A stretch of 64,000 nt of DNA from Alloalcanivorax venustensis ISO4 (GCF_015356855.1 NZ_ARXR01000008.1:100113-164112), one strand, 5' to 3'. Shown: positions 1 through 7,161, counted from the stretch's first letter. Translations and numbers: made by a program. The notes: generated by a model not told the origin, from the sequence alone.

Positions 1-991
1 TCGGAGCTGTTCTTCCTGCTCACCGGCTCTGTGATCCTGCTTTTTATCCAGCAGGTGTATCTCGGTACACGCCGCGCCTTGTTCCGCAGAAAGGTGCGCT
101 CCGAAATCTCGGCTTACCGTCAGCGTAAGGACGCCATTAACGTGGTGGACCTGGCCACCGGTGATCCCGAGTTCGCCAAGCGGAATATATTCTCCAGGGA
201 TGTTTCCCACTTCGGCGAGAAGCAGTGTCTCTATATCGATATGCCCGCCCGCCTGAAGGCCGCTCTCAGGGAGAAGGAAAAGCAGAGGGGCTATATGGAC
301 TCTCAATGTACAGAGTTCCACGAAGATCGTTCCTTCGACGATGGCCGGACGTTCGAGGATCTCGCCGAAATGACGGGGATCGCCGCGCTGCCTGAGCTCA
401 TCGACAAGCATCGCACCCTCGTCGGCGAGAAGTTCGTAAGCAATGCGGACGGCATGATTTTCAACGGCAAGAAGTATGGTGTGTATAACCTGCGCTTCAC
501 CCGCTTTGGTGAGGAGGAAAGCCCCGGCGTCGAGGTGGATCTGTTCGAGACGGACTATTTCACCCATAAGGTATTCCGGTCGCTCCCTCTACCACATCAC
601 CATGAACGAGGGGCTCTCCAGGACCGATAAGGACCCCTTCGGAAAGGTCGACATCGAGCTGTGTTTCAAGCGTGGTTTGCTGGAAGAGCTGGGCATTGAC
701 GAGAATATCTACCAGCTTTCGGTGAAATCGGCCTTTTATGACTTCTTCCTGGAGAAGAACAACTTCGAGATCGGTGTTTCCTCGGTTTTTGAGCTTGAGC
801 TCGATTTTGAGAAAGATATCGCTCCGTTGATCGCCAGAGACAAGCAGCTGGAGGTCGACTCGTTCTTATCGCTGCCTATGAGGCCGAAGGACATCAACAC
901 CTTCGTCAGGGATCATGATTTCGTGCCGCACGGGCTCTACGTCTTCGAGCGGGTGTTGCTAAGAAAAGGCGTGCAGTTGCGTCAACGATGA
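1..991 (+). pseudogene. Frameshifted membrane-anchored protein with degenerate Nudix-like motif, 5' end outside window
   Basis: The reading frame is already open at base 1. It begins with a hydrophobic stretch (about residues 1-20), followed by a basic segment and a soluble domain. Frame 1 stays coding to about 570 and then runs into a short nonsense tail ending at 630. Protein-like sequence continues in frame 2 from about 570 (YSGRSLYHITMNEG) to the stop at 991. One extra base near 565-572, for example in the CCC or AA run, explains the shift. The second part holds RGLLEELGI, which resembles the end of a Nudix box (REUXEEXGU) with the first Glu replaced by Gly. A TM-plus-Nudix-like architecture is known among predicted effectors of nucleotide-signal defence systems, but that link is only a guess here. 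The region is less GC-rich than the core. A sequencing error is an alternative to a true pseudogene. Confidence 0.6.
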
Positions 992-1032
992 GTCGTTTCC
1001 CTTAAGCCGGCATAGGCGCCCTGGCCAGGCCG

Positions 1033-1098
1033 CAGAAATAGCGGTTGGGCGAAGATAGCCCCACCCGTTAACGACGACATCGCTGGCGTTGGCCTACC
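1033..1098 (-). pseudogene. Remnant of a second yhaV 5' end
   Basis: About 66 bases closely match the start of the intact yhaV at 2226-2291, including the shared stretches GGGCGAAGATAGCC and CACCCGTTAACGACGA. The minus-strand translation gives GGAIFAQPLFL against GWAIFAHPLFL in the intact toxin. Small indels break the frame, and nothing recognisable continues on either side. It is best read as the decayed end of another PrlF-YhaV module, or of a duplication. The rest of the 992-1265 gap holds only the promoter described next. Confidence 0.65.
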
Positions 1099-1198
1099 GG
1101 CGGCTGTACTCTTCTGGGGCCTGTCTGGGCCGCCTTCCTGACCAAAATAATTATTTATAATCAACGAGTTATAGGTTTCGTCCTGTGCGGCAGTCTCG

Positions 1199-1228
1199 TT
1201 GCGCCAGCTGATGCGGGGATGTTATAAT
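1199..1228 (+). promoter_or_regulatory. Sigma70-type promoter for the gene at 1266
   Basis: TTGCGC (1199-1204), an 18-bp spacer, then a perfect TATAAT (1223-1228). The predicted start site is about 30 bases upstream of the ATG at 1266. No good Shine-Dalgarno sequence is visible before that ATG. Confidence 0.55.
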
Positions 1229-1265
1229 CCGATCAATTATTAGCCACTGGCACTACGGTTGTATC

Positions 1266-1763
1266 ATGACTTCGCTGAAGATTTGGAGTGAAACGACACC
1301 GCGCCGATACATCAGCGGTATCGTGGCACTGAACCTGCCTACCTCGCCGGATTCCGGTGACTGGCACACTGTGGAGATGCTGAGTGCGCTCAATCGTGGC
1401 GCGCCTATTCCTCTGCGTTTGGCCGGTGAGAACACCGAGTTTGACGGGTTCGGTTACTTCGGTAGCGAAGGTGTGATTGAGGCTTCCGAGGTTATCAAGC
1501 ATTTGGGTGAAACCGTACAGGGGCCGGTGCATGTGGCCACACATCCCCGCGCCATTGCAGATATGCTGATGTTCCGCCTTCCGGGGGGGGCGTCCGCTCT
1601 AGCCCATTTAGACCTGGACGCCTGGCTTCCCGAGGGCGGAAAAGCGAGCGTCGCGCGCTTGCTCTGGAAAGCTCGCAGGGGGCTTTCCAATGAACAAGTG
1701 ATTCTGTTGGAGCGCTTGTTAGGTCGAAGACTGAGCAAGGGAGGCGTTGACGAGGCCGCGTGA
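1266..1763 (+). CDS. Hypothetical protein, probably first gene of a broken two-gene module
   Basis: A 165-residue soluble protein with no signal peptide or membrane segment. I do not recognise the family. A promoter with a perfect -10 lies just upstream. The stop codon overlaps a GTG (GTGA at 1760-1763) that opens a second frame, which dies after 12 codons. This is the translational-coupling geometry seen in toxin-antitoxin pairs such as AbiEi/AbiEii. The surroundings (a yhaV remnant, an intact prlF-yhaV pair and a frameshifted gene) also suggest an orphaned antitoxin-like gene. That role is inferred from context only. Confidence 0.6.
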   Translation: MTSLKIWSETTPRRYISGIVALNLPTSPDSGDWHTVEMLSALNRGAPIPLRLAGENTEFDGFGYFGSEGVIEASEVIKHLGETVQGPVHVATHPRAIADMLMFRLPGGASALAHLDLDAWLPEGGKASVARLLWKARRGLSNEQVILLERLLGRRLSKGGVDEAA

Positions 1764-1798
1764 GCAAGGATCTGCTTGAGGCCGCTACTCATCGTTGA
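1760..1798 (+). pseudogene. Stub of a truncated downstream partner gene
   Basis: A GTG overlapping the stop of the gene at 1266 opens a 12-codon frame (MSKDLLEAATHR) ending in TGA at 1796-1798. The break coincides with the 3' end of the convergent yhaV (1785). This suggests that arrival of the prlF-yhaV cassette, or a deletion next to it, removed the rest of a coupled second gene. The stub may be chance; the GTGA overlap is the main argument. Confidence 0.35.
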
Positions 1799-2288
1799 GT
1801 CGCTCTAAGGTGCGCTGGAAGGCGCCTGCGTCCTTGCGCGCTTGCTCATAAAGTTGGTCCCAGTCGTCCGGTGGATGTCCGCTTTCCAGCATCTTTTCGA
1901 AGGTCGTGTAGGCGTCGGTGCGGCTGCCATAAGCCCGCTTATGGTGCTCGTCGTTGACCCACGCGTAGATGATCACTTTGGCTTCCGAGTGGAAGCGGAA
2001 GAATAGCCGGTACTGCTGAAAGAACTTCGCCCGGAACCAGAACTTCCGTCCGTCGCCGAGTGTGTCCCCTTGCCGGTATTTCGGATCGGCGGGATCCTGT
2101 GGAATGTCCGTGAGCGCCAGCTTCAGGATCGCCGCCAGACGTTTACTGGCGTTCTTCTTTTTGTAGGTGCCTGGGTCTTTGGCTTTGTGCCTCTCGACTT
2201 TTTCAGTCAGCTCAAGCACTTCATCCAGAAACAGCGGGTGGGCGAAGATAGCCCACCCGTTAACGACGATACCGCTGGCTTGTGGCAC
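1785..2288 (-). CDS. yhaV: YhaV-type toxin ribonuclease
   Basis: A 167-residue protein matching the YhaV family in length and sequence. It has the N-terminal NGWAIFAHPLFLDEV segment, the central KYRQGDTLGDGRKFWFRAKF region and the RLFFRFHSEAKVIIYAWVND core. YhaV is a RelE-superfamily ribonuclease that inhibits translation and is neutralised by PrlF. The start codon is GTG, two bases after the prlF stop, so the two genes form an operon. The family residues look complete, and the toxin appears intact. Confidence 0.9.
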   Translation of the reverse strand: MPQASGIVVNGWAIFAHPLFLDEVLELTEKVERHKAKDPGTYKKKNASKRLAAILKLALTDIPQDPADPKYRQGDTLGDGRKFWFRAKFFQQYRLFFRFHSEAKVIIYAWVNDEHHKRAYGSRTDAYTTFEKMLESGHPPDDWDQLYEQARKDAGAFQRTLERLNDE

Positions 2289-2290
2289 AC

Positions 2291-2620
2291 CTACTCATCC
2301 TCGTCAGGAAGTGGGGCGTCGAGATCGACATCAATGTCGCCTACCAGACTCTGAATGCGGTGAACCAGACGTTCATCGATTGCCTGGATCCGCTCCGGAT
2401 GACGTTGCAGGTCGTCCGCGAGGAAGTTCAGGAAGCCGTCGAGAACCGGGTCCGGCTGTTCCTGCTCTGCACGGGACAGCACTACTTCGCCGTTCGGGCG
2501 GACGGTATAGCGGATTTTGGCCCGCTTGGTCAGGTTGAGTGTCCGGCGTACCGCTTCCGGGACGGTGGTCTGGTAGCGGTCGGTGACGGTGGATTCGGCG
2601 GTCAGTACGGTGTCCGTCAT
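2291..2620 (-). CDS. prlF: PrlF (SohA) antitoxin
   Basis: A 109-residue protein with an N-terminal SpoVT/AbrB-like swapped-hairpin DNA-binding segment (TVTDRYQTTVPEAVRRTLNL) and an acidic C-terminus expected to bind YhaV. I chose the ATG at 2620 because GGAGGTTCCC lies just upstream on the minus strand; the frame can be extended 23 codons but lacks a ribosome site there. It precedes yhaV by 2 bp. The promoter and a small palindrome lie at 2646-2682, so autoregulation is likely. Confidence 0.88.
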   Translation of the reverse strand: MTDTVLTAESTVTDRYQTTVPEAVRRTLNLTKRAKIRYTVRPNGEVVLSRAEQEQPDPVLDGFLNFLADDLQRHPERIQAIDERLVHRIQSLVGDIDVDLDAPLPDEDE

Positions 2621-2645
2621 GGGAACCTCCAATGAGGTTAAATAA

Positions 2646-2682
2646 TATACGGTATAGTAATGCGAATGCATTGTAGGTTCAA
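2646..2682 (-). promoter_or_regulatory. prlF promoter with palindromic candidate operator
   Basis: Reading the minus strand, TTGAAC (2682-2677) and TACTAT (2659-2654) are separated by exactly 17 bp, placing transcription about 30 bases before prlF. The palindrome TATACGGTATA (2646-2656) overlaps the -10, as expected for an antitoxin operator. It also overlaps the first possible start codon of the divergent gene at 2660. Confidence 0.55.
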
Positions 2683-3919
2683 GAGCCACAAAAGTGATCC
2701 CTTGAACTCCCTGGCTTTGGCCGGCTTTTTGGCCGGCCTGGTCATTCTGCCGCTCGGCTATGCCGCCTTCGCTGCTTTAATTGTGGTGCTGGCTCTACCA
2801 GGGGCTTTGCTTCCCCGTCGTGATTCTCGGTTGTGTCCAGAGGACCGCTGGTTCCTGCTGGCGTTGCTGCTGTTCGGGCTGCACCTGGTGCTGGATGCCT
2901 GGCGTGGTGGGGCGCCGGTGGGGCATCAGACGGCCTCGACGCTGCCCTGGTGGCCGCTGGCGGCGGCGTTGGTGCTCGTGGGCTGGCGGCGGTTGCCGCC
3001 GGCGGGCGTGGCGCTGTGGTGGGGCGCGGCGTTCGGTGCGTTGGCGGCCTGCGGCATTGTGCTGGTGCGTTGGCTGGCACTTGGCGTGGACCGCGTTCAC
3101 GTGCCGGGCATTAACGCTATTCCGTTTGGCAATCTCTCGCTGGTGCTGGGTGTGCTCTCCCTGGTGTGGGCCTTGCGGCTTTCGCAAATGCCGCTGCTGT
3201 TTGGGGTGGCGGCGCTGGCCGGTCTGGTAGTCTCTCTGTTGTCCGGGACGCGGGGCGGCTGGGTGACGCTGCCTGTGGTGGCCTTGGTTCTGCTGCTTTG
3301 TCAGGGCGAGGAGATTCGGCGCCTCTGGTTGGCGCGGCCGCTGCGGACGCGGCTTCTGGCTGTCGCCGGGGTGGTGCTGGTTGCCGCTTTCGCGGTGTGG
3401 CAGGCGCTGCCGCGCGCCGTGGCCCTGGTTGAGGATCTGCGTGGCTACCTGCATCAGGGTGTCACTCGCACCTCGGTGGGCTTGCGTCTGGATATGTGGC
3501 ACGCCGCCTGGACGTTGTTTCTTCAGAAGCCGCTGCTGGGCTGGGGGGAGGGCGCCATGATGCCGGAGCTCAGGCGCTTGATCGCCGCCGGCGAGCTCAA
3601 TGAGCAGGCTCGCTACTTCGGCTTTCAGCTGCACAGCGATGTGCTGGATACGCTGGCGCGCCGTGGTTTGCTGGGCCTGATCACGTTGCTATTGATGTAC
3701 GCGGTACCGCTCGCCGGCTTTGTACGCCGCCTTAGATGCGCGGATGTTGACGTGCGGACGTTTGCGTTGGCGGGCACGCTGGTGGTGCTGATGTTCGCGG
3801 GGTTCGGGCTGACGCAGAGCCAGTTCCGCGACGAGCGGAGTTTCGCGGCTTACCTGGTTTTGGTGGTGACTTGTTGGGTGTTGATGCGGCCCAAGCCGAT
3901 CGACCCACTAAAAAGTTGA
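2660..3919 (+). CDS. O-antigen ligase / polymerase family membrane protein (Wzy_C)
   Basis: About 410 residues with 10 or more hydrophobic segments. The long periplasmic loop typical of WaaL/Wzy proteins lies before RLDMWHAAWTLFLQKPLLGW, which matches the Wzy_C family core, and GTRGGWVTLP precedes it. Such proteins either ligate Und-PP-linked O-chains to lipid A-core or polymerise repeat units; sequence alone does not decide between them. It is the only candidate polymerase/ligase in the window, so it probably serves the polysaccharide locus at 4116 and 19142-38283. The start is uncertain: ATG 2660 lies inside the prlF promoter with no ribosome site, and TTG 2702 begins just before the first membrane helix. 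Confidence 0.8.
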   Translation: MRMHCRFKSHKSDPLNSLALAGFLAGLVILPLGYAAFAALIVVLALPGALLPRRDSRLCPEDRWFLLALLLFGLHLVLDAWRGGAPVGHQTASTLPWWPLAAALVLVGWRRLPPAGVALWWGAAFGALAACGIVLVRWLALGVDRVHVPGINAIPFGNLSLVLGVLSLVWALRLSQMPLLFGVAALAGLVVSLLSGTRGGWVTLPVVALVLLLCQGEEIRRLWLARPLRTRLLAVAGVVLVAAFAVWQALPRAVALVEDLRGYLHQGVTRTSVGLRLDMWHAAWTLFLQKPLLGWGEGAMMPELRRLIAAGELNEQARYFGFQLHSDVLDTLARRGLLGLITLLLMYAVPLAGFVRRLRCADVDVRTFALAGTLVVLMFAGFGLTQSQFRDERSFAAYLVLVVTCWVLMRPKPIDPLKS

Positions 3920-4057
3920 GTCACTATGATCAGCCTCTCAAGACCCCGTAATTCCTTGTTCTTAGAAGGTTTGAGCAACTTATACTGATTAAATCTGTAT
4001 TTTGTTCACGTTTTTATTTTTGTAATATTGACAAATGTAAAATAAGATAGGAGGCCG

Positions 4058-4080
4058 CAGCGCTGCCTTGCTGTTAAGCC
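4058..4080 (+). promoter_or_regulatory. JUMPstart-like element upstream of wecA
   Basis: CAGCGCTGCCTTGCTGTTAAG followed by CC matches the 5' two thirds of the enterobacterial JUMPstart consensus (CAG-GCT-GCTGTTAAGCC), which lies in the leader of polysaccharide operons. The ops part (GGCGGTAG) that recruits RfaH is not visible downstream. It sits 36 bases before the wecA-type start, after an AT-rich stretch (3940-4050) containing TTGACA. Confidence 0.5.
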
Positions 4081-4115
4081 TATAGTTCTTTTCTCGCTTG
4101 TTTGAGGTTATCGGC

Positions 4116-5183
4116 ATGGATGTCGTTTTATTTGTTCATTTTCCGGCCGTTCTGGCCAGTGTTTGCCTTGCCATACGCTATTTGTTCCCCGTTGCCCGTC
4201 GTTACCGCTTCGTGGACATGCCCGATACGCGTAAGCGCCACCGGCGCCCGACGCCGCTGATCGGCGGTTTCGCGGTGCTGATCGGCCTGTTCGTGGCGCT
4301 GTCCGTGAGCGGTCTGCTCGCGGAACCCCTCTGGCTGATCTTCTTCGCGGCGGCGTTGACGCTCACCGTGCTCGGCTCGGTGGACGATGTGCTGGATATC
4401 AGCCCGCGCCTGCGCTTCGTATTGCAGGGCCTGGTGGTGACGGCGGCGCTGTTCGGCGCCGATCTGGCGATCGAGCAGCTGGGCCTGCTGCTGGGCACCG
4501 AGACGCTCTACCTGGGCTTCGCGCTGGGGCTGGGCTTCACGGTGGTGTGCGCGCTGGCGTCGATCAACGCCTACAACATGATCGACGGCATCGACGGCCT
4601 GGCCGGCTCGGTGACGGCGGCCACCTTGCTGGGCGTGATGGTCTTGTCGCTGCTCAGCGGGGCGACGGAGCTCGCTCTGGTGGCCGGCTCCCTGGCACTG
4701 GCACTGCTGGCGTTCCTGGCCTTTAATCTTGAGCTGCCGTTTTTCCGGGGCCGCAAGATTTTTCTGGGCGACGGCGGCAGTACCTTCCTGGGCTTTCTGG
4801 TGCTGTGGTTGCTGGTGGTGGCTTCGCAGAAGGACATCAGCTTCCGGCCGATCACCGCGGTGTGGCTGGTGGGCCTGCCGATCGTGGACATGCTCACCGT
4901 GTTCGCGCGCCGTGCCTTCGCCGGTAAGTCGCCGTTCAGCGCCGACCGCACCCATATCCATCATTTGCTGATGGAGAGCGGCATGTCCGCCCGGCAGACG
5001 CTGCTGGTGCTGCTCGGCTTTCACGCCAGCCTGGTGGCCTTCGGTGTGGCCGGCGAAATGCTTTACTGGTCGGATATGACGATGACACTTGGTGCCATCG
5101 GCGCCGGCGCTCTCTACGGCGCCGCCAATATCTCCCTCACCTCCCGGCAGCAGAAAGCCGCCGCCTCCCCTCAGCAGCAGTAA
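4116..5183 (+). CDS. Und-P N-acetylhexosamine-1-phosphate transferase (WecA/MraY family)
   Basis: A 355-residue polytopic protein. Family motifs are in order: a cytoplasmic basic segment after helix 1 (DTRKRHRRPTPLIGG), GSVDDVLDISPRLRF with its aspartates, NMIDGIDGLAGS, KIFLGDGGSTFLGF, and the histidine motif DRTHIHHLL. These match WecA-type enzymes, which transfer GlcNAc-1-P or a similar sugar phosphate to undecaprenyl phosphate at the inner face of the membrane. I chose ATG 4116 because GAGG lies 8 bases upstream; a TTG at 4098 is also in frame. It follows the JUMPstart-like element. A second, unrelated initiating transferase occurs at 32872. Confidence 0.85.
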   Translation: MDVVLFVHFPAVLASVCLAIRYLFPVARRYRFVDMPDTRKRHRRPTPLIGGFAVLIGLFVALSVSGLLAEPLWLIFFAAALTLTVLGSVDDVLDISPRLRFVLQGLVVTAALFGADLAIEQLGLLLGTETLYLGFALGLGFTVVCALASINAYNMIDGIDGLAGSVTAATLLGVMVLSLLSGATELALVAGSLALALLAFLAFNLELPFFRGRKIFLGDGGSTFLGFLVLWLLVVASQKDISFRPITAVWLVGLPIVDMLTVFARRAFAGKSPFSADRTHIHHLLMESGMSARQTLLVLLGFHASLVAFGVAGEMLYWSDMTMTLGAIGAGALYGAANISLTSRQQKAAASPQQQ

Positions 5184-5192
5184 CTCTCCTGG

Positions 5193-5213
5193 CCGCCGCC
5201 TGCTAGGCGGCGG
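5193..5213. terminator. GC hairpin after wecA
   Basis: CCGCCGCC (5193-5200), loop TGCTA, GGCGGCGG (5206-5213): a perfect 8-bp stem directly after the wecA-type gene. There is no T-run on either side, so intrinsic termination is uncertain. The hairpin also contains the stop codon of the tetR remnant on the minus strand. Confidence 0.35.
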
Positions 5214-5314
5214 TACCCAGCATCCGACGAATCAGAATACGGACCTGCTCGAGCGCCTGTGCCGGCGTCATCGATCCGTTGGGGTCGTCCAGTAGGCTAT
5301 GCGGTCGCACTGGC
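5203..5314 (-). pseudogene. Remnant of the 3' end of a tetR-type gene
   Basis: About 109 bases align with the last part of the intact tetR (8681-8790) at roughly 85-88% identity. On the minus strand it reads QCDRIAYW, then a one-base deletion, then MTPAQALEQVRILIRRMLG and TAA with a stop. The intact protein has MTPEQALEQVSILIRRMLG there. The divergence and the frameshift show an old paralogous or recombined copy. Together with the real tetR it brackets the toxin-antitoxin cluster. Confidence 0.75.
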
Positions 5315-5323
5315 GGGCTTCTA

Positions 5324-5351
5324 TTGATAATCTACGTCAAAGACGTATGCT
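5324..5351 (+). promoter_or_regulatory. Promoter and palindromic operator of the RelE/HigA-type pair
   Basis: TTGATA (5324-5329), a 16-bp spacer, TATGCT (5346-5351). The perfect palindrome TACGTC-AAA-GACGTA (5333-5347) overlaps the -10. The expected start site coincides with the ATG at 5358, so the message may be leaderless. Confidence 0.55.
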
Positions 5352-5357
5352 GTCCGG

Positions 5358-5672
5358 ATGTACACGGTAGTTGAGACACCAACATTCGCAAAGGATGCGG
5401 ACAGGCTTTGGACCCACGACGAGCGCGCTGAGTTTTGTGTTTGGATAGCCGCGCACCCCGGAGCCGGTCAGGTGATACCGGGCAGCGGTGGTTGTCGTAA
5501 GATTCGCTGGAGCAAGGCGCAAAGCGGGAAGCGTGGGGGCGTTCGCGTGATTTATTTCACACGGCTTCCCGAGGGGCAGATCTGGTTATTGGTTATCTAT
5601 GCCAAGAACGTGATGGTGAATATCCCAGCCCATTTGCTAAAAGCGATCCGCCAGGAGTTGGAAGATGGGTAA
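5358..5672 (+). CDS. RelE/HigB-type toxin
   Basis: A 104-residue protein with the RelE/ParE-superfamily pattern: an N-terminal helix pair, then GCRKIRWSKAQSGKRGGVRV and IYF, followed by QIWLLVIYAKN, typical of the HigB2/RelE-like mRNA-interferase group. The basic residues of the central strand are present. The gene precedes its antitoxin (HigBA order), and the two overlap by 8 bp. The promoter geometry leaves no room for a leader, and no Shine-Dalgarno sequence is present. Expected activity is ribosome-dependent mRNA cleavage, inferred from the family. Confidence 0.82.
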   Translation: MYTVVETPTFAKDADRLWTHDERAEFCVWIAAHPGAGQVIPGSGGCRKIRWSKAQSGKRGGVRVIYFTRLPEGQIWLLVIYAKNVMVNIPAHLLKAIRQELEDG

Positions 5673-5967
5673 AATGAAAGAAGACATTACGGGTGAAGAG
5701 CTAGGAGAAAAGTTACTTCATGCCGTGCGCGAAATGAAAGCAGGTTATGCCGCCAGGACCACCGAGGTCAGTACCAATGAAGTGGCTTCGGCTCGCCTGC
5801 GTACCGGGCTTTCCCAGGCACAATTCGCTCGTGCTTTGAAGATTTCTCCACGAACATTACAAGAATGGGAGCAGGGTCGGCGTAGACCCTCCGGAGCTGC
5901 CCAAGCTCTTATTCAAATCGCCTTTCGTCATCCGGAAGTGATTGTGGAGTCGCTGAGCGAGTCTTAG
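5665..5967 (+). CDS. HTH (XRE/HigA-type) antitoxin
   Basis: A 100-residue protein with a C-terminal helix-turn-helix (LRTGLSQAQFARALKISPRT then LQEWEQGRRRPSGAA), as in HigA2/NadS-type antitoxins. The N-terminal 40 residues are charged and probably bind the toxin. The start overlaps the end of the toxin gene by 8 bp, and GGAG lies 10 bases upstream inside the toxin frame. It probably represses the operon through the palindrome at 5333-5347. Confidence 0.82.
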   Translation: MGKMKEDITGEELGEKLLHAVREMKAGYAARTTEVSTNEVASARLRTGLSQAQFARALKISPRTLQEWEQGRRRPSGAAQALIQIAFRHPEVIVESLSES

Positions 5968-5979
5968 GGCTGGTGCCTG

Positions 5980-6486
5980 CTACGCGCCCATAAGCGAGAT
6001 GCAATCTTTAATGGGTAGGAAAAGCTGGAGCCCGTTTTCTTCGATCCTGATGAATTCGTATTTCTCGTAGAACGCGGCGGCCTGTTGATCCTTGGCATCC
6101 ACCACCAAACCACCGATGGCGGTGAAGGTTCGGGAGATGGTCGCCGCGTCGTCGATGGCGGAGAGTAACGCCACCTCACCAAACCCCTGGCCCTGAACAC
6201 TCCGGTGCGTGGCTAGCCGCGCCATTCTCAGAAAGGGAACCGGGTGCGGGTAGTTCTTCCAGGCGGTGACGCCTGGCGGGGGCGCGATCTCGCAGGGCGC
6301 GGTCGAGTAGAAAGCCAGAATGCGCTCCGGCTGGTCGGTATCGACCAACACCGTTGTGCGCACCAGGTGTCGTTCGTCCTGCCGTCGTGCGGTCTTCTGA
6401 ATAAAGGTGTTGAGTTCCGCGACCCCGCAGTCGAAGCCGGCCCGGTCGTGTTTCTTGCTAAGTGGCTGCTTTCGGATCCGAGTCAT
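5980..6486 (-). CDS. GNAT acetyltransferase toxin (TacT/AtaT-like)
   Basis: A 168-residue GNAT-fold protein. It starts with the toxin-family signature HDRAGFDCGVAELNTFIQKT and carries the acetyl-CoA binding region RLATHRSVQGQGFGEVALLS (R/Q-x-x-G-x-G/A). It ends with YEKYEFIRIEE. Relatives of this size paired with DUF1778 antitoxins acetylate aminoacyl-tRNA and block translation. It overlaps its antitoxin gene by 29 bp, antitoxin first. It is convergent with the HTH antitoxin, 12 bp away. Confidence 0.88.
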   Translation of the reverse strand: MTRIRKQPLSKKHDRAGFDCGVAELNTFIQKTARRQDERHLVRTTVLVDTDQPERILAFYSTAPCEIAPPPGVTAWKNYPHPVPFLRMARLATHRSVQGQGFGEVALLSAIDDAATISRTFTAIGGLVVDAKDQQAAAFYEKYEFIRIEENGLQLFLPIKDCISLMGA

Positions 6487-6769
6487 GCACCACGTCCTTG
6501 TAGTGTTGTGCGGCCCGCTTCAGGCGGGGCAGTTCGCGAGCCGGCTGGTCCAGGGCCGTCATCATGTTCTCGAAGGCGCCGCGGCTTGCACTGATCCGTG
6601 TGGCTCGCTCGGTGACCTCGGCGGCGCGCTCCAGGGCAGCGTCCAGCAGGAACTGCGAGACCGTGGAGCCTTGCAGCTCCGCCGCTTCCGCAATCCGTTG
6701 GTGGATCTCGGGCTTGGCGCGTGCCACCAGCCGCTTCTCTTTTTCATGGTCTGTCGCTGCTGTCGTCAT
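6458..6769 (-). CDS. DUF1778 (RHH) antitoxin
   Basis: A 103-residue protein with an N-terminal ribbon-helix-helix typical of DUF1778 (KRLVARAKPEIHQRIAEAAE then LQGSTVSQFLLDAALERAAE) and a C-terminal toxin-wrapping tail. I chose ATG 6769 because AGAGGTG stands just upstream on the minus strand; the longer frame to 6808 runs through the operator palindrome. It forms a standard pair with the GNAT toxin, with probable autorepression at 6793-6809. Confidence 0.87.
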   Translation of the reverse strand: MTTAATDHEKEKRLVARAKPEIHQRIAEAAELQGSTVSQFLLDAALERAAEVTERATRISASRGAFENMMTALDQPARELPRLKRAAQHYKDVVHDSDPKAAT

Positions 6770-6792
6770 GCGACACCTCTTCGTTTGAATAT

Positions 6793-6809
6793 GGTGCCAA
6801 TATGGCACC
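6793..6809. promoter_or_regulatory. Palindromic operator of the DUF1778-GNAT pair
   Basis: GGTGCCA-ATA-TGGCACC, a perfect 7-bp-arm palindrome 24 bases upstream of the DUF1778 start. Ribbon-helix-helix antitoxins commonly bind such sites. It lies in the divergent region shared with the phd-type gene. Confidence 0.55.
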
Positions 6810-6853
6810 GCCTTGGGTGAAAATCAATCTCGCCCTGGACTCGGGCCTGCAAT

Positions 6854-6877
6854 TTGTTACACTCCGAAGTGTAACAA
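6854..6877. promoter_or_regulatory. Palindromic operator of the Phd-PIN pair
   Basis: TTGTTACACT-CCGA-AGTGTAACAA: perfect 10-bp arms around a 4-base centre, ending in the AAGGAG ribosome site of the phd-type gene. Its position just before the start codon fits binding by a Phd/YefM dimer. Confidence 0.65.
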
Positions 6878-6888
6878 GGAGAATTCCC

Positions 6889-7161
6889 ATGGAAGCCACT
6901 ACCAAAGACCTACGCCTGCACACCCGCACGCTGATTGCGGCCACCGACCGTGGGGAAGAGGTCATCATCACCTACCGGGGGAAGCCCCGTGCCCGCCTAA
7001 TGCCCCTGGGCGGCGCTAATGAGGTGCGTGAGAGTGAGCCGGTTCCTTACGGGGATACATCCGGAGAGGCGGCATCGAATCCCCTGTTCGGGCTTTGGCG
7101 TGATCAGGACGAGCCGGTTGATGACTATGTGCGCCGACTCCGCCAGCCCCGGGAGTTTTGA
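6889..7161 (+). CDS. Phd/YefM-family antitoxin
   Basis: A 90-residue protein with the Phd/YefM N-terminus (MEATTKDLRLHTRTLIAATD, GEEVIITYRGKPRARLMPL), which forms the DNA-binding dimer, and an acidic tail for toxin binding. ATG 6889 is supported by AAGGAG 8 bases upstream; the longer frame from 6721 runs through the operator. It overlaps the PIN toxin gene by 4 bp (TTGA). Phd-type antitoxins with PIN/VapC toxins are a known combination. Confidence 0.85.
   Translation: MEATTKDLRLHTRTLIAATDRGEEVIITYRGKPRARLMPLGGANEVRESEPVPYGDTSGEAASNPLFGLWRDQDEPVDDYVRRLRQPREF

Noticed and set aside
4081..4115. ops element (GGCGGTAG) for RfaH after the JUMPstart-like sequence
   Set aside because: No such sequence is present between 4080 and the wecA-type start.
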